Assembly: GCA_002315475.1 (NCBI GenBank)
Contig: DCGI01000059.1
Coordinates: 1-12,552 of the forward strand
Origin: Christensenella sp. UBA1782
GTDB lineage: Bacteria > Bacillota > Clostridia > Christensenellales > DTU072
Direction of reading: 5' to 3'
Length of the DNA: 12,552 bases
Shown: positions 5,118 to 12,552 of the stretch, piece by piece
Layout: each line of letters begins with the position of its first letter
Position numbering within the stretch: the stretch's first letter is position 1
Notes under the pieces: model-generated
Databases searched by the model: none
The model's input: only the letters and a program-made list of their open reading frames with translations
Told to the model about the DNA's origin: nothing
Position numbers and translations under genes: made by a program

Positions 5118-7616
5118 ATGCTTCGAAAAATCGGTAACGGTATTATCAAATATAAAGGTATCATTCTATTCGTCTTTCTTTTGCTTTTTGCCGTTTCGGC
5201 GGTCGGGACGGTCTTTTTGGTTCTGAACCGTGACGAAAAAATCAATTCCGACATATCGAGCTATTTAAGCGAGGACTCCCAAACCAAACAGGGTTTACGC
5301 TTTTTGGAAGAAGAATTCGACATTCGCGGCTATGCGACTTTCGTCATTCGGGTGGACGAAAACAACAACGGCAAAGCGCAACTCACCGAAAAAATCAATA
5401 AACTGCTCCAAAACAAGAAAATCACCGCCGTCACTTGGTACGGCACCTTGGAAACCGTAGACGGCACCAATCAATCGTTGGACGAAATCATCGACGTTCT
5501 TGCCGACAATAAAGACTACCTATCCGACTCGTTGGAAATTTTGAAAGGAAACGGTCTCCTCTCCGACGTCGCCGCCATCAAAGCCGTTTTGGAATTGGCA
5601 AACTACGCCGACACCGAGGTGGTAGACGTAACGAGTATGCAGAATTATCTCCGACAGGGGACGGGAGAGGCGGGCGTATACGATTACGTTCTGTTGATTA
5701 TGTTATCTACCGACGGTACGGGGGAAGAAAGCTACGCCCTTCTTGACGGCATAAAAGAAGAATTCTCCTACACGGCTTACGCCTCCGCCGGTACGATAGA
5801 AACGGCGGAACGATTGCTTTACGACACTTTGGAAGACTTACCTTGGTTCTTAATCGCCGGTATTTTGATTGTCTTCGCCATTCTTTTCCTGACTTCTTCC
5901 GGTCTAATAGAACCCTTTATCGTATTGATTTCTCTGTTTGTCGGCATCGTCATCAGTATGGGTATGAATTATCTTTTCCCGTCGGTGTCTATCATCAGTT
6001 TTGCCATCAGTTCGGTTCTGCAACTCGCCATTACCGTCGATTATGCCGTCTTTTACGCCCATATTTACAACCGTAAACGGGAAAAGGAAAACCCCTTGGA
6101 AGCGACGGGCAGTGCCTTTAAGGAAGCGACGGGCAGCATTTTGGCAAGCGGTCTCACCACCGTCGGCGGTTTCGTCGCTCTGTATTTCATGCAGTTTTCC
6201 ATCGGTGCCGATATGGCGAACGTCCTCATCAAAGGTATTCTGCTTTCCGTCCTCACCGTTTTAATCGTGCAACCCGTTTTAACCTTTATTTGGGATAAAA
6301 ACATTCAAAAGTTTTCTTACGTCCGTTTGAAAAAAGACAAAAAACCAAAACGTTCCAAAGGTTTCCTCGTCAAGCCGATAGCAAAGTTTTCGGTCTTTGC
6401 GAGAATCGTCATCGTCGTCCTTGCGGTAGGCTTGCTCGTGCCTTGCTATCTTGCGCAGTCGAACGTACCGTATAGCTATTTGGAACTTTACGAAAAATCC
6501 GACGAAACGTCGGAAGACCGTCTGTCCAACGAACTCGGCAATCAGTTGATTTTGGCGGTGCCTTACGAAATTCAGGCGGACGGCAAAACCCATCGGGATT
6601 TTCTCGACGAAATCAAAAAAACGGGCGGTGACCGTATCGGCAGCATTTTATCCCCCTTTGAAGCCGTCAAGGTGGACGAAGAAATTTTGTCGACGCTTTT
6701 GGAACTGACGGAATCGGACGAATACTCGTTAAGCGACGTAAAGACGCTCGTTACTTCTTCTTCCTTCCAAAGCACGTTGGAGACCTACGGCATCGAGGAT
6801 CCCGAACGGCTCGCCACCCTCTGCAAAGATCTCGTCACCAAAATCGACGGAATCAACCTCAGCGGTGCCGAAAGCTATTTCCGCAAAATAGACGGCAAAT
6901 GGTACACCCTCTATTCCGTTTCTTTTAACGGCAACGCCGAAGACGAAGAAGCGCAGGAAATCTATTCGAAAATCGTCAAACTTTGCGACGGATACTTCGG
7001 TAAAAACACCTGTCACGCCATCGGTATGGTGATTTCGGGATATGAAATGGCGCAAATCACGCCGAACGACTTTTTGACGGTTACGTTGGTTTCCGCCGCC
7101 ATTATCTTCTTAATCGTGTTGCTTTTGTTGAAAAACCCTCTGAAAAGTTTGCTCATCGTCGTGTTGATAGAGTTGGGTATTTGGATAAACCTTTCTTTCT
7201 CCTACCTTGCGGGCGAAAGCATCAACTTTATCGTTTATATCATCATCAGTTCGGTGGAATTAGGTTGTACGGTGGACTACGCCATTCTGTTTGCCAACAC
7301 TTTCGAGAAAAACCGAGACCTCTGCAAGACGGGCAAAGAATGTGCGATTTTGACGGCGACCGAAGCCGTTCCGTCCATTCTGACGGGGGCGCTCATGATT
7401 TGCGGCGTGTGTACGGGGATGTACTTCATCAGCGGTAATATCATCATTCGACAGCTCGTCGGTATCCTTGCGCGGGGCGCGGGAATCAGTTTTTTACTCG
7501 TGACCGTCGTCATGACGGCGATTTGGAGTTTCTTCCCGACAAAGCGGAAAAAAGTGGATTACGCTTCGAAATTACAATCCGTCGAAGAAGAATTATCGAA
7601 GAATACCAAGAAATAA
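5118..7616 (+). CDS. RND superfamily (MMPL/HAE3-like) exporter
   Basis: This is a large inner-membrane transporter of 832 residues, probably a proton-driven exporter of lipids or amphiphiles; the substrate cannot be told from sequence. It shows the duplicated RND layout. TM1 is at ~14-36, followed by an extracytoplasmic domain to ~240. A block of helices around ~248-395 carries LAITVDYAVFYAH (D308). A basic cytosolic loop (KKDKKPKRSK) leads to TM7 near ~420. A second extracytoplasmic domain precedes a final helix block with LGCTVDYAILFAN (D720) and a short cytoplasmic tail. The paired TVDYA motifs in the fourth helix of each half are where RND/MMPL proteins keep their proton-relay Asp. The start at 5118 is chosen over 5079 because GGGAGAGG (5105-5112) precedes it and 5079 lies within the promoter. 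It is divergent from the phosphatase gene, and no regulator or membrane-fusion partner is adjacent. No strong terminator follows, so some read-through into the next gene is possible. Confidence 0.9.
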   Translation: MLRKIGNGIIKYKGIILFVFLLLFAVSAVGTVFLVLNRDEKINSDISSYLSEDSQTKQGLRFLEEEFDIRGYATFVIRVDENNNGKAQLTEKINKLLQNKKITAVTWYGTLETVDGTNQSLDEIIDVLADNKDYLSDSLEILKGNGLLSDVAAIKAVLELANYADTEVVDVTSMQNYLRQGTGEAGVYDYVLLIMLSTDGTGEESYALLDGIKEEFSYTAYASAGTIETAERLLYDTLEDLPWFLIAGILIVFAILFLTSSGLIEPFIVLISLFVGIVISMGMNYLFPSVSIISFAISSVLQLAITVDYAVFYAHIYNRKREKENPLEATGSAFKEATGSILASGLTTVGGFVALYFMQFSIGADMANVLIKGILLSVLTVLIVQPVLTFIWDKNIQKFSYVRLKKDKKPKRSKGFLVKPIAKFSVFARIVIVVLAVGLLVPCYLAQSNVPYSYLELYEKSDETSEDRLSNELGNQLILAVPYEIQADGKTHRDFLDEIKKTGGDRIGSILSPFEAVKVDEEILSTLLELTESDEYSLSDVKTLVTSSSFQSTLETYGIEDPERLATLCKDLVTKIDGINLSGAESYFRKIDGKWYTLYSVSFNGNAEDEEAQEIYSKIVKLCDGYFGKNTCHAIGMVISGYEMAQITPNDFLTVTLVSAAIIFLIVLLLLKNPLKSLLIVVLIELGIWINLSFSYLAGESINFIVYIIISSVELGCTVDYAILFANTFEKNRDLCKTGKECAILTATEAVPSILTGALMICGVCTGMYFISGNIIIRQLVGILARGAGISFLLVTVVMTAIWSFFPTKRKKVDYASKLQSVEEELSKNTKK

Positions 7617-7647
7617 GTATAAAACAGTACCATGTTTTCAAAAACTG

Positions 7648-7656
7648 TGGTATACT
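7648..7656 (+). promoter_or_regulatory. Extended -10 promoter of the NifU-like operon
   Basis: TGGTATACT (7648-7656) combines an extended TG with a TATACT -10. The -35 region at 7628-7633 (TACCAT) is weak. The same nine bases form the predicted phosphatase promoter. The leader would be about 27 nt before the GTG at 7690. Confidence 0.5.
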
Positions 7657-7689
7657 ATACGAGAAAATTTTATTTGGAGGTTTAACCAA

Positions 7690-8385
7690 GTGCAATATAC
7701 GTCTAAAGTAGAAAGTATGGTTTGCGTCAAAAAAGGCCCGAACCATGGTCCGGCACCGATCCCCGAAGAAGGGAAATGGGTGCAATCGAAAGAAATCGCC
7801 GATATCAGCGGTTTTACGCATGGTGTAGGCTGGTGTGCTCCCCAACAAGGCGCCTGCAAACTCACTCTGAACGTCAAAAACGGAATCATCGAAGAGGCTC
7901 TCGTAGAAACTCTCGGATGCTCCGGTATGACTCACTCCGCAGCAATGGCTGCCGAAATCCTTCCCGGAAAAACCATTTTGGAAGCGCTCAACACCGACCT
8001 CGTTTGCGATGCCATCAATACCGCTATGAGAGAATTGTTCTTGCAAATCGCTTACGGTCGTAGTCAATCGGCTTTCTCCGACGACGGTTTGAAAGTCGGC
8101 GCCGGTCTGGAAGATCTCGGAAAAGGACTTCGCAGTCAGGTAGGTACCATGTACTCCACCAAGGCGAAGGGCGTCCGCTATCTCGAACTTGCCGAAGGTT
8201 ACGTTACCAAACTCGGTCTGGACGAAAACGGAGAAGTCATCGGTTATGAATTCGTCCGTCTCGGTCAAATGATGGAAGCCATTACCCAAAAGGGAATGGA
8301 TCCCGCCGAAGCTTTGAAGAAATTCACCGCTTCTTACGGACGTTTTGCCGAAGCCGTCAAGACGATCAATCCCAGAGTGGACTAA
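7690..8385 (+). CDS. NifU/IscU-like iron-sulfur cluster assembly scaffold protein
   Basis: This is a 231-residue cytosolic protein whose middle matches the NifU_N/IscU scaffold fold. The stretch 'CKLTLNVKNGIIEEALVETLGCSGMTHSAAMAAEIL' parallels IscU's 'KLQIKV..GIIEDARFKTYGCGSAIASSS' segment, and 'GKTILEAL' matches 'GKSLDEA'. Candidate cluster ligands are C49, C56, C77 and C106 (plus C12). The classical CGD motif with its Asp is replaced by WCAPQQGAC, and the spacing to C106 is shorter than in IscU. The C-terminal ~90 residues are not part of the scaffold domain of standard IscU. The GTG start is supported by GGAGGT at 7676-7681, 8 nt upstream; an internal ATG at 7717 lacks an equal site. It sits 10 nt before the GGGtGRT gene and no cysteine desulfurase is nearby, so a role in housekeeping Fe-S assembly is only inferred. 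Confidence 0.82.
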   Translation: MQYTSKVESMVCVKKGPNHGPAPIPEEGKWVQSKEIADISGFTHGVGWCAPQQGACKLTLNVKNGIIEEALVETLGCSGMTHSAAMAAEILPGKTILEALNTDLVCDAINTAMRELFLQIAYGRSQSAFSDDGLKVGAGLEDLGKGLRSQVGTMYSTKAKGVRYLELAEGYVTKLGLDENGEVIGYEFVRLGQMMEAITQKGMDPAEALKKFTASYGRFAEAVKTINPRVD

Positions 8386-8395
8386 GGAGGTCAAA

Positions 8396-9397
8396 ATGGT
8401 TACATTTGAAGGTTATGAAAGTAGAATTGACAAGATTAACGCTTGTCTGAAAGAATATGGCATGAAGGACCTCGAAGAAGCCAGAGATCTCTGCCTCTCC
8501 AAAGGCGTAGATCCCGATAAGATCGTACGCGGCGTACAAAACATTTGCTTCGATAACGCCGTTTGGGCATACACGCTCGGCTGTGCCGTCGCCATCAAGA
8601 AGAACTGCAAAAAAGCCGCCGACGCCGCCGAAGCCATCGGTATCGGTTTGCAAGCGTTCTGCGTGCCCGGTTCGGTTGCCGAAAACCGTAAAGTCGGTTT
8701 GGGACACGGCAATCTTGCCGCCAAACTTCTTCGCGAAGAAACCAAGTGCTTTGCTTTCGTCGCCGGTCACGAATCTTTCGCCGCCGCCGAAGGTGCTATC
8801 GGTATCGCCCGTTCCGCCAACAAGGTTCGGAAAGAACCCCTCCGCGTTATTTTGAACGGTCTCGGCAAGGACGCCGCCTTTATCATCAGCCGTATTAACG
8901 GTTTTACGTACGTACAAACCCAATACGACCAATTCAAAGACGAACTCACCGTCGTGAAAGAAACCGCTTACAGTAACGGCGAAAGAGCAAAGGTTCGCTG
9001 CTACGGTGCCGACGACGTCAACGAAGGCGTCGCCATCATGATTAAAGAAGAAGTGGATGCCGGTATCACCGGAAACTCCACCAACCCCACCCGTTTCCAA
9101 CATCCCGTTTCCGGAACGTATAAGAAATGGGCTTTGGAACACGGCAGAACGTATTTCTCCGTCGCTTCGGGCGGTGGTACGGGAAGAACCCTCCACCCCG
9201 ATAACATGGCGGCAGGTCCCGCTTCTTACGGTATGACCGATACGATGGGCAGAATGCACAGTGACGCACAATTCGCCGGTTCTTCTTCGGTGCCCGCACA
9301 CGTGGAAATGATGGGACTCATCGGTATGGGTAACAACCCGATGGTCGGTGCCACCGTAAACTGCGCCGTTGCCGTAGAAGAAGGTATGAAGGCGTAA
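8396..9397 (+). CDS. GGGtGRT-family protein of unknown function
   Basis: This 333-residue protein belongs to the family named after its signature, here SGGGTGRTLHPDNMAAG with GGGTGRT at residues 259-265. The function of the family is not established. It is soluble, with no signal peptide or membrane segment. It is unusually rich in cysteines (C17, C33, C51, C63, C71, C89, C118, C202, C323), with several in a cluster at 51-89. It also has conserved-looking motifs such as GHGNLAAKLLREE (~103-115), FVAGHESFAAAEGAIG (~121-136) and the Gly-rich GLIGMGNNPMVGATVNC (~307-323). The Gly-rich signature could bind a phosphate or nucleotide and the cysteines a metal, but both are inference. The start at 8396 follows AAGGAGG (8384-8390), which overlaps the stop codon of the NifU-like gene, indicating translational coupling. 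A terminator follows at 9421-9454. Confidence 0.88.
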   Translation: MVTFEGYESRIDKINACLKEYGMKDLEEARDLCLSKGVDPDKIVRGVQNICFDNAVWAYTLGCAVAIKKNCKKAADAAEAIGIGLQAFCVPGSVAENRKVGLGHGNLAAKLLREETKCFAFVAGHESFAAAEGAIGIARSANKVRKEPLRVILNGLGKDAAFIISRINGFTYVQTQYDQFKDELTVVKETAYSNGERAKVRCYGADDVNEGVAIMIKEEVDAGITGNSTNPTRFQHPVSGTYKKWALEHGRTYFSVASGGGTGRTLHPDNMAAGPASYGMTDTMGRMHSDAQFAGSSSVPAHVEMMGLIGMGNNPMVGATVNCAVAVEEGMKA

Positions 9398-9420
9398 TTC
9401 TTCCTTCCGTTTTTACAAAC

Positions 9421-9454
9421 AAAAATCTCTCCCCGAAAAGGAGAGATTTTTTTT
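9421..9454 (+). terminator. Intrinsic terminator of the NifU-like/GGGtGRT operon
   Basis: An 8-bp stem, ATCTCTCC (9425-9432) and GGAGAGAT (9440-9447), with a CCGAAAA loop is followed by eight T (9447-9454). Flanking A residues would lengthen the stem. It lies 23 nt after the GGGtGRT stop. Confidence 0.92.
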
Positions 9455-9478
9455 AATACGTTTTCTTGAAGATATATC

Positions 9479-9507
9479 TTGACAAAACCCTTTCGTTGTT
9501 TTAAGAT
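9479..9507 (+). promoter_or_regulatory. Promoter of the Pr6Pr-like gene
   Basis: A perfect TTGACA (9479-9484) is separated by 17 nt from TAAGAT (9502-9507); GATAAT at 9505-9510 is an alternative -10 with longer spacing. The upstream in-frame TTG at 9479 is part of this -35 element, so it is not a translation start. Confidence 0.65.
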
Positions 9508-9544
9508 AATCCTATCAAATCATTTTACAAAGGAAACAAAAAGT

Positions 9545-10207
9545 ATGCAGATTTTCAAAAACGTTCGTATCCGGCAAGCACTTTCCCTTGCGTTTAACGT
9601 AGCCATCGTGGTGTTGACTTGGTATTCCGTTTTATTGCTTATTTTCGGAGACGAAAGCGGCAATATGACTTTGGGTTCACAAACATTCCGATATTTTACC
9701 AATCTATCCAATATCCTCGTCGCCGTAACCGCCTCCCTCTTGATACCGTTTAATATCAACAGTTTGCTTTCGGGCAAGGACGAAATCCCCCTGTGGGCAC
9801 TTCTGACCAAATTCGTAGGGACGGTTTCGGTAACGGTAACTTTCTTAACCGTCGTCCTCTTCTTAGGCCCCACGATGGGCTGGGAAATCATGTTTGCGGG
9901 CCCCTGCCTTTTCCTGCACTTGATTACCCCGCTTCTCGCCATCCTTTCCTTCGTACTGTTGGAAAGCAACTTAAAAATCAAGTTTCCGTACTCTTTTCTC
10001 GGCTTGGCTCCCACCTTCGTATACAGTTTGATTTATTTGTTTACCGTAGCGGTAACCAAAGTTTGGCCGGACTTCTACGGCTTTACGTTCGGGGGAAAAA
10101 TGTGGACGATTCCGCTCTCCTTACTTGCCATGTATATTGCAACCTACGCCTTTTCTCTCGGGTTATGGAAGCTCCATAATCTCTGTGAAAAGCGGTTACT
10201 TCACTAA
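9545..10207 (+). CDS. Pr6Pr / FAR-17a-AIG1-like six-helix membrane protein
   Basis: This is a 220-residue integral membrane protein with six predicted helices (~11-34, 48-69, 86-107, 115-138, 149-170, 188-209). It carries the features of the Pr6Pr branch of the FAR-17a/AIG1-like superfamily: FRYFTNLSN at the start of helix 2 (T52, N56), LFLHLITPLL in helix 4 (H125, P129) and WPDFYGF (174-180) before helix 6. In the animal relatives AIG1 and ADTRP, a threonine and a histidine in comparable helices form the active site that hydrolyses fatty-acid esters of hydroxy fatty acids. Whether bacterial members are hydrolases is unknown, and that extension is inference. The ATG at 9545 is chosen with AAAGGA at 9529-9534; the frame is open upstream but runs through the promoter. 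The gene stands alone between two terminators and is convergent with adhE. Confidence 0.75.
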   Translation: MQIFKNVRIRQALSLAFNVAIVVLTWYSVLLLIFGDESGNMTLGSQTFRYFTNLSNILVAVTASLLIPFNINSLLSGKDEIPLWALLTKFVGTVSVTVTFLTVVLFLGPTMGWEIMFAGPCLFLHLITPLLAILSFVLLESNLKIKFPYSFLGLAPTFVYSLIYLFTVAVTKVWPDFYGFTFGGKMWTIPLSLLAMYIATYAFSLGLWKLHNLCEKRLLH

Positions 10208-10220
10208 TTCGTTTTACACA

Positions 10221-10253
10221 AAAAAAGTCGTGCTTTTCGGCACGACTTTTTTT
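10221..10253. terminator. Bidirectional terminator between the Pr6Pr-like gene and adhE
   Basis: The stem GTCGTGC (10227-10233) and GCACGAC (10240-10246) has a TTTTCG loop. It is flanked by an A-run on the left and seven T on the right, so it can end both the plus-strand Pr6Pr transcript and the minus-strand adhE transcript. Confidence 0.92.
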
Positions 10254-10268
10254 ATGTCCGTAACTTGT

Positions 10269-12552
10269 TTACAGAGGCATTTCCGTAAATTTCTTGCCGT
10301 AGTAGGCATTGAGATACATCTGTTTGATTTCGCTCATAAGAGGATATCTCGGATTGGCTCCCGTACATTGATCGTCGAAGGCTTGTTCCACCATCGCATC
10401 CAAACGGTTCTGGAAATCCTGCTCGTCTACGTTATAGTCTTTTATCGTGGGTTTGATGCCGACACGAGCTTTTAGGTCGTCTATCGCCTGAATCAAGCGA
10501 TCGAGTTTTTCTTGATCGGTTTTTCCTTGTATTCCCAGAGCATCGGCGACTTCGGCATACCTTGCGAGTGTGTGCGGATACCCATATTGCGGGAAAGTAC
10601 CCATTTTGGCGGGGACTTCGGCGGCGTTAAAACGGAGGACTTCGTCGATCATCAAGGCGTTGGCTACGCCATGGGGGAGATGATGAAAAGCTCCGAGTTT
10701 GTGTGCCATCGAGTGGCAGACACCCAAGAACGCATTGGCAAAAGCCATACCCGCCATCGTGGCGGCGTTCGCCATTTTTTCTCGGGCTTCGACGTCGATT
10801 TGTCCTTTATCGTAGGCACGCGGAAGATATTTGAAAATGGTTTGTAAAGCCTTGACGGCGAGTCCGTCGGTGTAGTCGGTCGCCATCATGGAGGCTATCG
10901 CTTCGAGGGCATGGGTGACGGCGTCGATACCGCTGGCTGCGGTCAGTCCTCGGGGTGCGCTCATGTGAAAATCGGTGTCGACAATCGCCATCTTCGGCAT
11001 CAGTTCGTAATCGGCGAGAGGATACTTGACACCCGTTTTTTCGTCGGTGATGACGGCAAACGGCGTCACTTCGGAACCGGTACCCGCCGAAGTAGGAATG
11101 GCGATGAAGTAGGCTTTCTCGCCCATTTTGGGGAAGGTGTAGACACGTTTCCGAATATCCATGAAGCGCATCGCCATATCCATAAAGTCCACTTCGGGGT
11201 GTTCGTACATCACCCACATGATTTTGCCCGCATCCATTGCCGAGCCGCCGCCGAGGGCGATGATGCAATCGGGTTTGAAGGCACGCATTTGCTCGGTACC
11301 CTCTTTTGCGCAAGCCAGCGTGGGATCGGGTGCCACGTTAAAAAAGCAGGTATGTACGATGCCCATCTCGTCGAGTTTGTCGGTGATAGGCTTGGTATAA
11401 CCGTTACTATATAAAAAGCTGTCGGTTACGATAAAACATCTCTTCTTGTTCATGACGGTCTTTAACTCGTCCAACGCAACCGGTAAACAACCTTTCTTGA
11501 TATACACCTTTTCGGGTGCTCTGAACCATAACATATTTTCTCTCCTTTCGGCTACCGTTTTGATATTGATTAGGTGCTTAATTCCTACATTTTCGGAAAC
11601 GCTGTTACCGCCCCAACCGCCACAACCCAGCGTCAGCGAGGGAGCGAGTTTGAAGTTATACAAGTCGCCGATACCACCCTGCGAAGAAGGGGTATTCACT
11701 AAGATACGGCAGGTTTTCATGCGGTGGGTAAACTCGGCAAGTTTGGCTTGCTCGGTCGAAACGTTCAGATAAATGCTCGACGTATGACCGTAACCGCCGT
11801 CGGCAATCAACTTTTCCGCTTTCGCAAAAGCGTCTTGTATATCTTTGGCTTTGTACATTGCCAAAACGGTAGAGAGTTTTTCGTGGGCAAACTCTTCGCT
11901 CGGCTCCACGCTCTGCACTTCTCCGATCATCACTTTTGCCCCTTCGGGTACGGTGATTCCGGCAAGTTTTCCGATGGTAACCGGTCTTTGTCCCACGATT
12001 TTTGCGTTCAACGTGCCGTTGATCAAAATGACTTTTCGTACCTTTTCGGTTTCTTCGGGCGTCAGAAAATAGCATCCTCTCGCAAGAAACTCCCCTTTTA
12101 CTTTTTCGTAAATGCTCTCCGGCACGATAACCGATTGTTCGGAAGCGCAAATCATACCGTTATCGAACGTCTTACTGTGAATGATAGAATTGACGGCAAG
12201 GGTGATATCGGCGGTTTCGTCGATAATGGCGGGGGTATTTCCCGGACCGACGCCGACGGCGGGTTTTCCGCTCGAATACGCCGCTTTGACCATGCCCGGA
12301 CCGCCGGTAGCCAAAATAATATCGGATTCTTTCATGACGAGATTGGTCATGTCGAGAGAGGGCACGTCTATCCATGCGATGATACCTTCGGGTGCGCCCG
12401 CTTGTACCGCCGCTTCCAAGACGACTTTCGCCGCCGCAATGGTGGACTTTTTCGCTCTCGGATGGGGACTGATGAGGATACCGTTTCTCGTTTTCAAGGC
12501 AAGTAACGTCTTAAAAATGGCGGTTGAGGTGGGGTTGGTCGTCGGAATTACC
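10269..12552 (-). CDS. adhE: Bifunctional aldehyde-alcohol dehydrogenase AdhE (partial, N-terminus outside window)
   Basis: AdhE converts acetyl-CoA to acetaldehyde and then ethanol using two NADH, regenerating NAD+ during fermentation; in characterised species it assembles into helical spirosomes. The frame is open to the right edge (VIPTTNPTSTAIFKTLLALK is encoded there), so ~760 residues are visible and about 110 N-terminal ones are missing. The CoA-acylating aldehyde dehydrogenase half shows ATGGPGMVKAAYSSGKPAVG and the catalytic cysteine in NGMICASEQ (fragment residue ~135). After the linker (~315-350) comes the iron-dependent alcohol dehydrogenase half, with GGGSAMDAGKIMW, IPTSAGTGSEVTPF and the Fe ligands in GIDAVTHALEA (D543, H547), CHSMAHK (H613) and HHLPHG (H627). 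These align with E. coli D653, H657, H723 and H737 at a constant offset. The ATG at 12497 is internal, not a start. The promoter and any Rex site lie outside the window. Confidence 0.97.
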   Translation of the reverse strand, partial: VIPTTNPTSTAIFKTLLALKTRNGILISPHPRAKKSTIAAAKVVLEAAVQAGAPEGIIAWIDVPSLDMTNLVMKESDIILATGGPGMVKAAYSSGKPAVGVGPGNTPAIIDETADITLAVNSIIHSKTFDNGMICASEQSVIVPESIYEKVKGEFLARGCYFLTPEETEKVRKVILINGTLNAKIVGQRPVTIGKLAGITVPEGAKVMIGEVQSVEPSEEFAHEKLSTVLAMYKAKDIQDAFAKAEKLIADGGYGHTSSIYLNVSTEQAKLAEFTHRMKTCRILVNTPSSQGGIGDLYNFKLAPSLTLGCGGWGGNSVSENVGIKHLINIKTVAERRENMLWFRAPEKVYIKKGCLPVALDELKTVMNKKRCFIVTDSFLYSNGYTKPITDKLDEMGIVHTCFFNVAPDPTLACAKEGTEQMRAFKPDCIIALGGGSAMDAGKIMWVMYEHPEVDFMDMAMRFMDIRKRVYTFPKMGEKAYFIAIPTSAGTGSEVTPFAVITDEKTGVKYPLADYELMPKMAIVDTDFHMSAPRGLTAASGIDAVTHALEAIASMMATDYTDGLAVKALQTIFKYLPRAYDKGQIDVEAREKMANAATMAGMAFANAFLGVCHSMAHKLGAFHHLPHGVANALMIDEVLRFNAAEVPAKMGTFPQYGYPHTLARYAEVADALGIQGKTDQEKLDRLIQAIDDLKARVGIKPTIKDYNVDEQDFQNRLDAMVEQAFDDQCTGANPRYPLMSEIKQMYLNAYYGKKFTEMPL

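Noticed and set aside
7621..7660. Imperfect dyad AGTACCA / TGGTATACT between the RND and NifU-like genes
   Set aside because: The arms pair only with a 2-nt bulge and overlap the -10; too weak to call a terminator or operator.
7510..8394. Long minus-strand open frame (294 codons) opposite the NifU-like gene
   Set aside because: It is antisense to a clearly homologous gene and its sequence matches no family; a codon-bias shadow.
8366..9301. Long minus-strand open frame (311 codons) opposite the GGGtGRT gene
   Set aside because: Antisense shadow; low-complexity FF/GG-rich translation with no family features.
12495..12497. ATG at 12497 as the adhE start
   Set aside because: AdhE homology (VIPTTNPTSTAIF) continues upstream to the window edge and the residue lines up with position ~129 of the family.
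10911..12506. Plus-strand open frames opposite adhE
   Set aside because: Histidine/arginine-rich antisense translations of adhE with no independent support.

Overview
The window looks like chromosomal DNA from an anaerobic Gram-positive bacterium of the Clostridia/Bacillota type. The clues are strong GGAGG-type ribosome binding sites, sigma-A-like promoters, tight intrinsic terminators, a bifunctional AdhE, a GGGtGRT-family protein beside a NifU-like scaffold, and a BspA-like surface protein typical of gut-associated Clostridia. This is inferred from gene content; no rRNA or other marker gene is present to confirm it.

Layout: (1) 1-2411, minus strand: the N-terminal 803 residues of a secreted surface protein with a signal peptide, a unique N-terminal region, InlB-type B repeats and BspA-like leucine-rich repeats. 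It runs off the left edge inside an exact-period 216-bp tandem duplication. (2) 2412-2775: a divergent intergenic region with a promoter for each flanking gene. (3) 2776-3952, plus: a two-gene unit of a LURP-one/YxjI-like protein and a YfcE-type metallophosphoesterase. The yfcE frame appears to have lost its natural stop through a 1-nt homopolymer change. (4) 3859-4992, minus: a membrane-anchored alkaline phosphatase, convergent with yfcE across a bidirectional terminator. (5) 5118-7616, plus: a large RND/MMPL-type exporter divergent from the phosphatase. (6) 7690-9397, plus: an NifU-like scaffold protein and a GGGtGRT-family protein, only 10 nt apart and closed by a terminator. (7) 9545-10207, plus: a six-helix Pr6Pr/AIG1-like membrane protein with its own promoter and terminator. 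(8) 10269-12552, minus: the C-terminal ~760 residues of bifunctional aldehyde-alcohol dehydrogenase AdhE, running off the right edge.

Functionally this is a set of short, separately promoted units and not one pathway. Several products belong to the cell envelope: the adhesin-like protein, the anchored phosphatase, the RND exporter and the Pr6Pr protein. AdhE marks fermentative disposal of acetyl-CoA to ethanol. The NifU-like/GGGtGRT pair is the best candidate for an under-described system: a two-gene operon coupling an Fe-S scaffold homologue to a cysteine-rich protein of unknown function. No mobile element, CRISPR array, tRNA or rRNA was seen.
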